In this document: one piece after another, positions 62,989 to 64,000 of the stretch
Numbering within the stretch: position 1 is the first letter of the stretch
How the letters are laid out: each line of letters starts with the position of its first letter
Assembly: GCA_028099475.1 (NCBI GenBank)
Contig: JAOHHF010000001.1
Coordinates: 35,926 to 99,925, forward strand
Length of the DNA: 64,000 nt
DNA from: Candidatus Pelagibacter sp.
GTDB lineage: Bacteria; Pseudomonadota; Alphaproteobacteria; Pelagibacterales; Pelagibacteraceae
Direction: 5' to 3'
The notes under the pieces: generated by a model
What the model saw: only the letters and a program-made list of their open reading frames with translations
The model's database searches: none
What the model was told of the DNA's origin: nothing
Translations under genes and position numbers: made by a program

Positions 62989-63278
62989 CTTGTAAAAAAT
63001 ATCAAAAATTTACTTAATAAAGACATTGAAGCAATAAATATAATCATTACAACTGAATACATCAAAGTAATTATTTTATTTTTTTTTCTTCTAAGTCTAA
63101 CAAAAGCTTTATCATCTAAATCTGAAATATCTCTTTCTCCAACAACATGATAATCATAACTCCACCGCCAAGTCGAATTTCCAAGTCTTGGATCTAAATT
63201 ATTAAAATAAGTTATCCAAGCAAGAATATATCTCAAAATTAAATATAAAATAATTAACGTAATTGTTCCAAAAAACAT
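62985..63278 (-). CDS. Small membrane protein, unknown function
   Basis: The 97-residue product has two hydrophobic helices: about residues 3-22 (FGTITLIILYLILRYILAWI) and 72-94 (LMYSVVMIIFIASMSLLSKF), separated by a charged loop with PRLGNSTWRWSYDYHVVGERDISDLDDKAFVRLRR at positions 29-66. I do not recognise the family. The codon use and conserved-looking loop suggest a real gene. It lies 30 bp after the coiled-coil protein gene on the same strand and converges with the DCC-like gene. Confidence 0.6.
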   Translation of the reverse strand: MFFGTITLIILYLILRYILAWITYFNNLDPRLGNSTWRWSYDYHVVGERDISDLDDKAFVRLRRKKNKIITLMYSVVMIIFIASMSLLSKFLIFFTS

Positions 63279-63308
63279 TTTAGATACTACTTAATTATTT
63301 ATCAAAAC

Positions 63309-64000
63309 TTAATTGTTATTTTTTGCTCTTTTTCTGGCAATTAACTGTGTGAGTGAGTCAACCATTGTGTCTGAAGCTTTAAAAATCTCATTGTTTTTAA
63401 ACTCATGAGAGATATTTTTTTCAGGATTTGTTTTGTCCTCAATGACTATACCTTCATCTGGTGAGTTATTTTTTATATAAATTAACAATAACCACTCTTC
63501 ATCTGGGGACTCGTCCCATTTTATAAAAATCTCTCCAGTTTCAAATCTTCTATCAATACATCGAAATATTGACATGTGTCGTGTGATATGTCGTTTATTT
63601 AGTTGAAACACTAAACTGCTCGCACTTCTATAAAAACTTTCAAGAGCAAATTCTATTTTTTGTCTTGCTATAGTATATTCTTTTTCTTTTTGTAATAATG
63701 TCTCCCTATCTTCATCGCCTTGGATTTTTACCCCTAAAGCTTCAACTCTTTCTCTAATTTTTTGATCTCTAATAATTCGATATTTTTCTTTTAATTTTTC
63801 TATTCTTTGCTGTAATCCAGCATAATCGTCTCTTTTTTCTTTTAATGATATTCTTTCAAGTTTTTCAAGCTCTTTAACTTCTCTAATTCTAAATTTATCA
63901 ATTTGCTTTTCTAATTTTAATTGTTTTAAAAATTGTTTTTGTTTTTCAGCTTGTTCAATTCTTAATAATGCCTGTTCTTTTCTTAAAAAAAGCTTGATAT
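63309..64000 (-). CDS. Coiled-coil protein of unknown function (partial, N-terminus off the right edge)
   Basis: The minus-strand frame is open from 63309 to the right edge of the window, about 230 residues without a stop. The first part is a long charged coiled coil (for example LEKLERISLKEKRDDYAG and LKEKYRIIRDQKIRERVEALG). The C-terminal 100 residues form a compact domain with RRFETGEIFIKWDESPDEEW and end ARKRAKNNN. A GTG at 63611 inside the frame could be mistaken for the start, but the coding frame clearly continues upstream. No known family is recognised by eye. It is followed by the small membrane protein gene on the same strand. Confidence 0.75.
   Translation of the reverse strand, partial: IKLFLRKEQALLRIEQAEKQKQFLKQLKLEKQIDKFRIREVKELEKLERISLKEKRDDYAGLQQRIEKLKEKYRIIRDQKIRERVEALGVKIQGDEDRETLLQKEKEYTIARQKIEFALESFYRSASSLVFQLNKRHITRHMSIFRCIDRRFETGEIFIKWDESPDEEWLLLIYIKNNSPDEGIVIEDKTNPEKNISHEFKNNEIFKASDTMVDSLTQLIARKRAKNNN

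Noticed and set aside
63609..63611. GTG at 63611 as the start of a 100-aa protein
   Set aside because: The frame stays open upstream to the window edge with coherent coiled-coil sequence, so the GTG is an internal valine.

Overview
The window looks like a piece of chromosome from a marine SAR11 (Pelagibacterales) alphaproteobacterium. The DNA is strongly AT-rich (about 30% G+C by eye), arginine is mostly AGA, genes abut or overlap by a few bases, and no stretch above 180 bp lacks a gene. Gene orders typical of alphaproteobacteria are present: petABC; ctaC-ctaD-ctaB-small ORF-ctaG-ctaE-surf1; mutY/dciA-dsbA-smc; ribF-ileS-lspA; rnhB-ccrM. No phage, insertion sequence, CRISPR array or rRNA is visible. 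One tRNA (Gln, anticodon UUG) is present.

Layout. 1-2.3 kb: cytochrome bc1 complex, minus strand, with cytochrome c1 cut by the left edge. 2.4-4.2 kb: trmL, hemF, greA. 4.2-8.1 kb: cca, tRNA-Gln, ispE and a TPR protein. 8.1-10.5 kb: a divergent uracil-DNA glycosylase, rnhB and the cell-cycle methyltransferase ccrM, whose leader carries three GANTC sites. 10.5-13.7 kb: FAD monooxygenase, mutY, dciA, a DsbA-like protein. 13.7-18.7 kb: a short smc that seems to lack the hinge, then the F0 ATP synthase genes atpI-B-E-F'-F. 18.7-25.3 kb: crtI-crtB-crtY-blh, making retinal from phytoene precursors, overlapping ispH, then thrB and rnhA. 25.3-33.4 kb: peroxiredoxin, thrC and the aa3 cytochrome oxidase cluster, including a 41-aa membrane protein, then rsmE. 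33.5-37.5 kb: haloacid dehalogenase, an HxlR regulator with one N-terminal cysteine, and a divergent CDGSH-DoxX-pirin-quinone reductase operon that looks like an electrophile or quinone stress module. 37.5-43.1 kb: ubiA followed by lipid A/Kdo genes msbA-waaA-lpxK-lpxL. 43.1-51.6 kb: purD, rsmD, pgi, a lipoprotein, lspA, ileS, ribF and a HAD phosphatase. 51.7-53.7 kb: groES-groEL with a heat-shock-like promoter and a strong terminator. 53.7-64 kb: a 37-aa basic peptide, an RNA helicase with a perfect tandem repeat, typA, a YczE-type membrane protein, tldD/tldE, and a coiled-coil protein cut by the right edge.

The genes describe an aerobic, light-assisted heterotroph. The bc1 complex, the aa3 oxidase and the F0 sector make the respiratory chain. 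IspE, IspH, CrtIBY, Blh, UbiA and CtaB form an isoprenoid theme feeding retinal, ubiquinone and heme A. The proteorhodopsin gene and crtE are not in the window. The points I find most worth checking are the hinge-less SMC, the GANTC-loaded ccrM leader, the cca start codon only 3 nt after the encoded CCA of tRNA-Gln, the HxlR module, the perfect 96-bp repeat in the helicase, and the repeated use of a shared TTAA as stop codon for convergent gene pairs.
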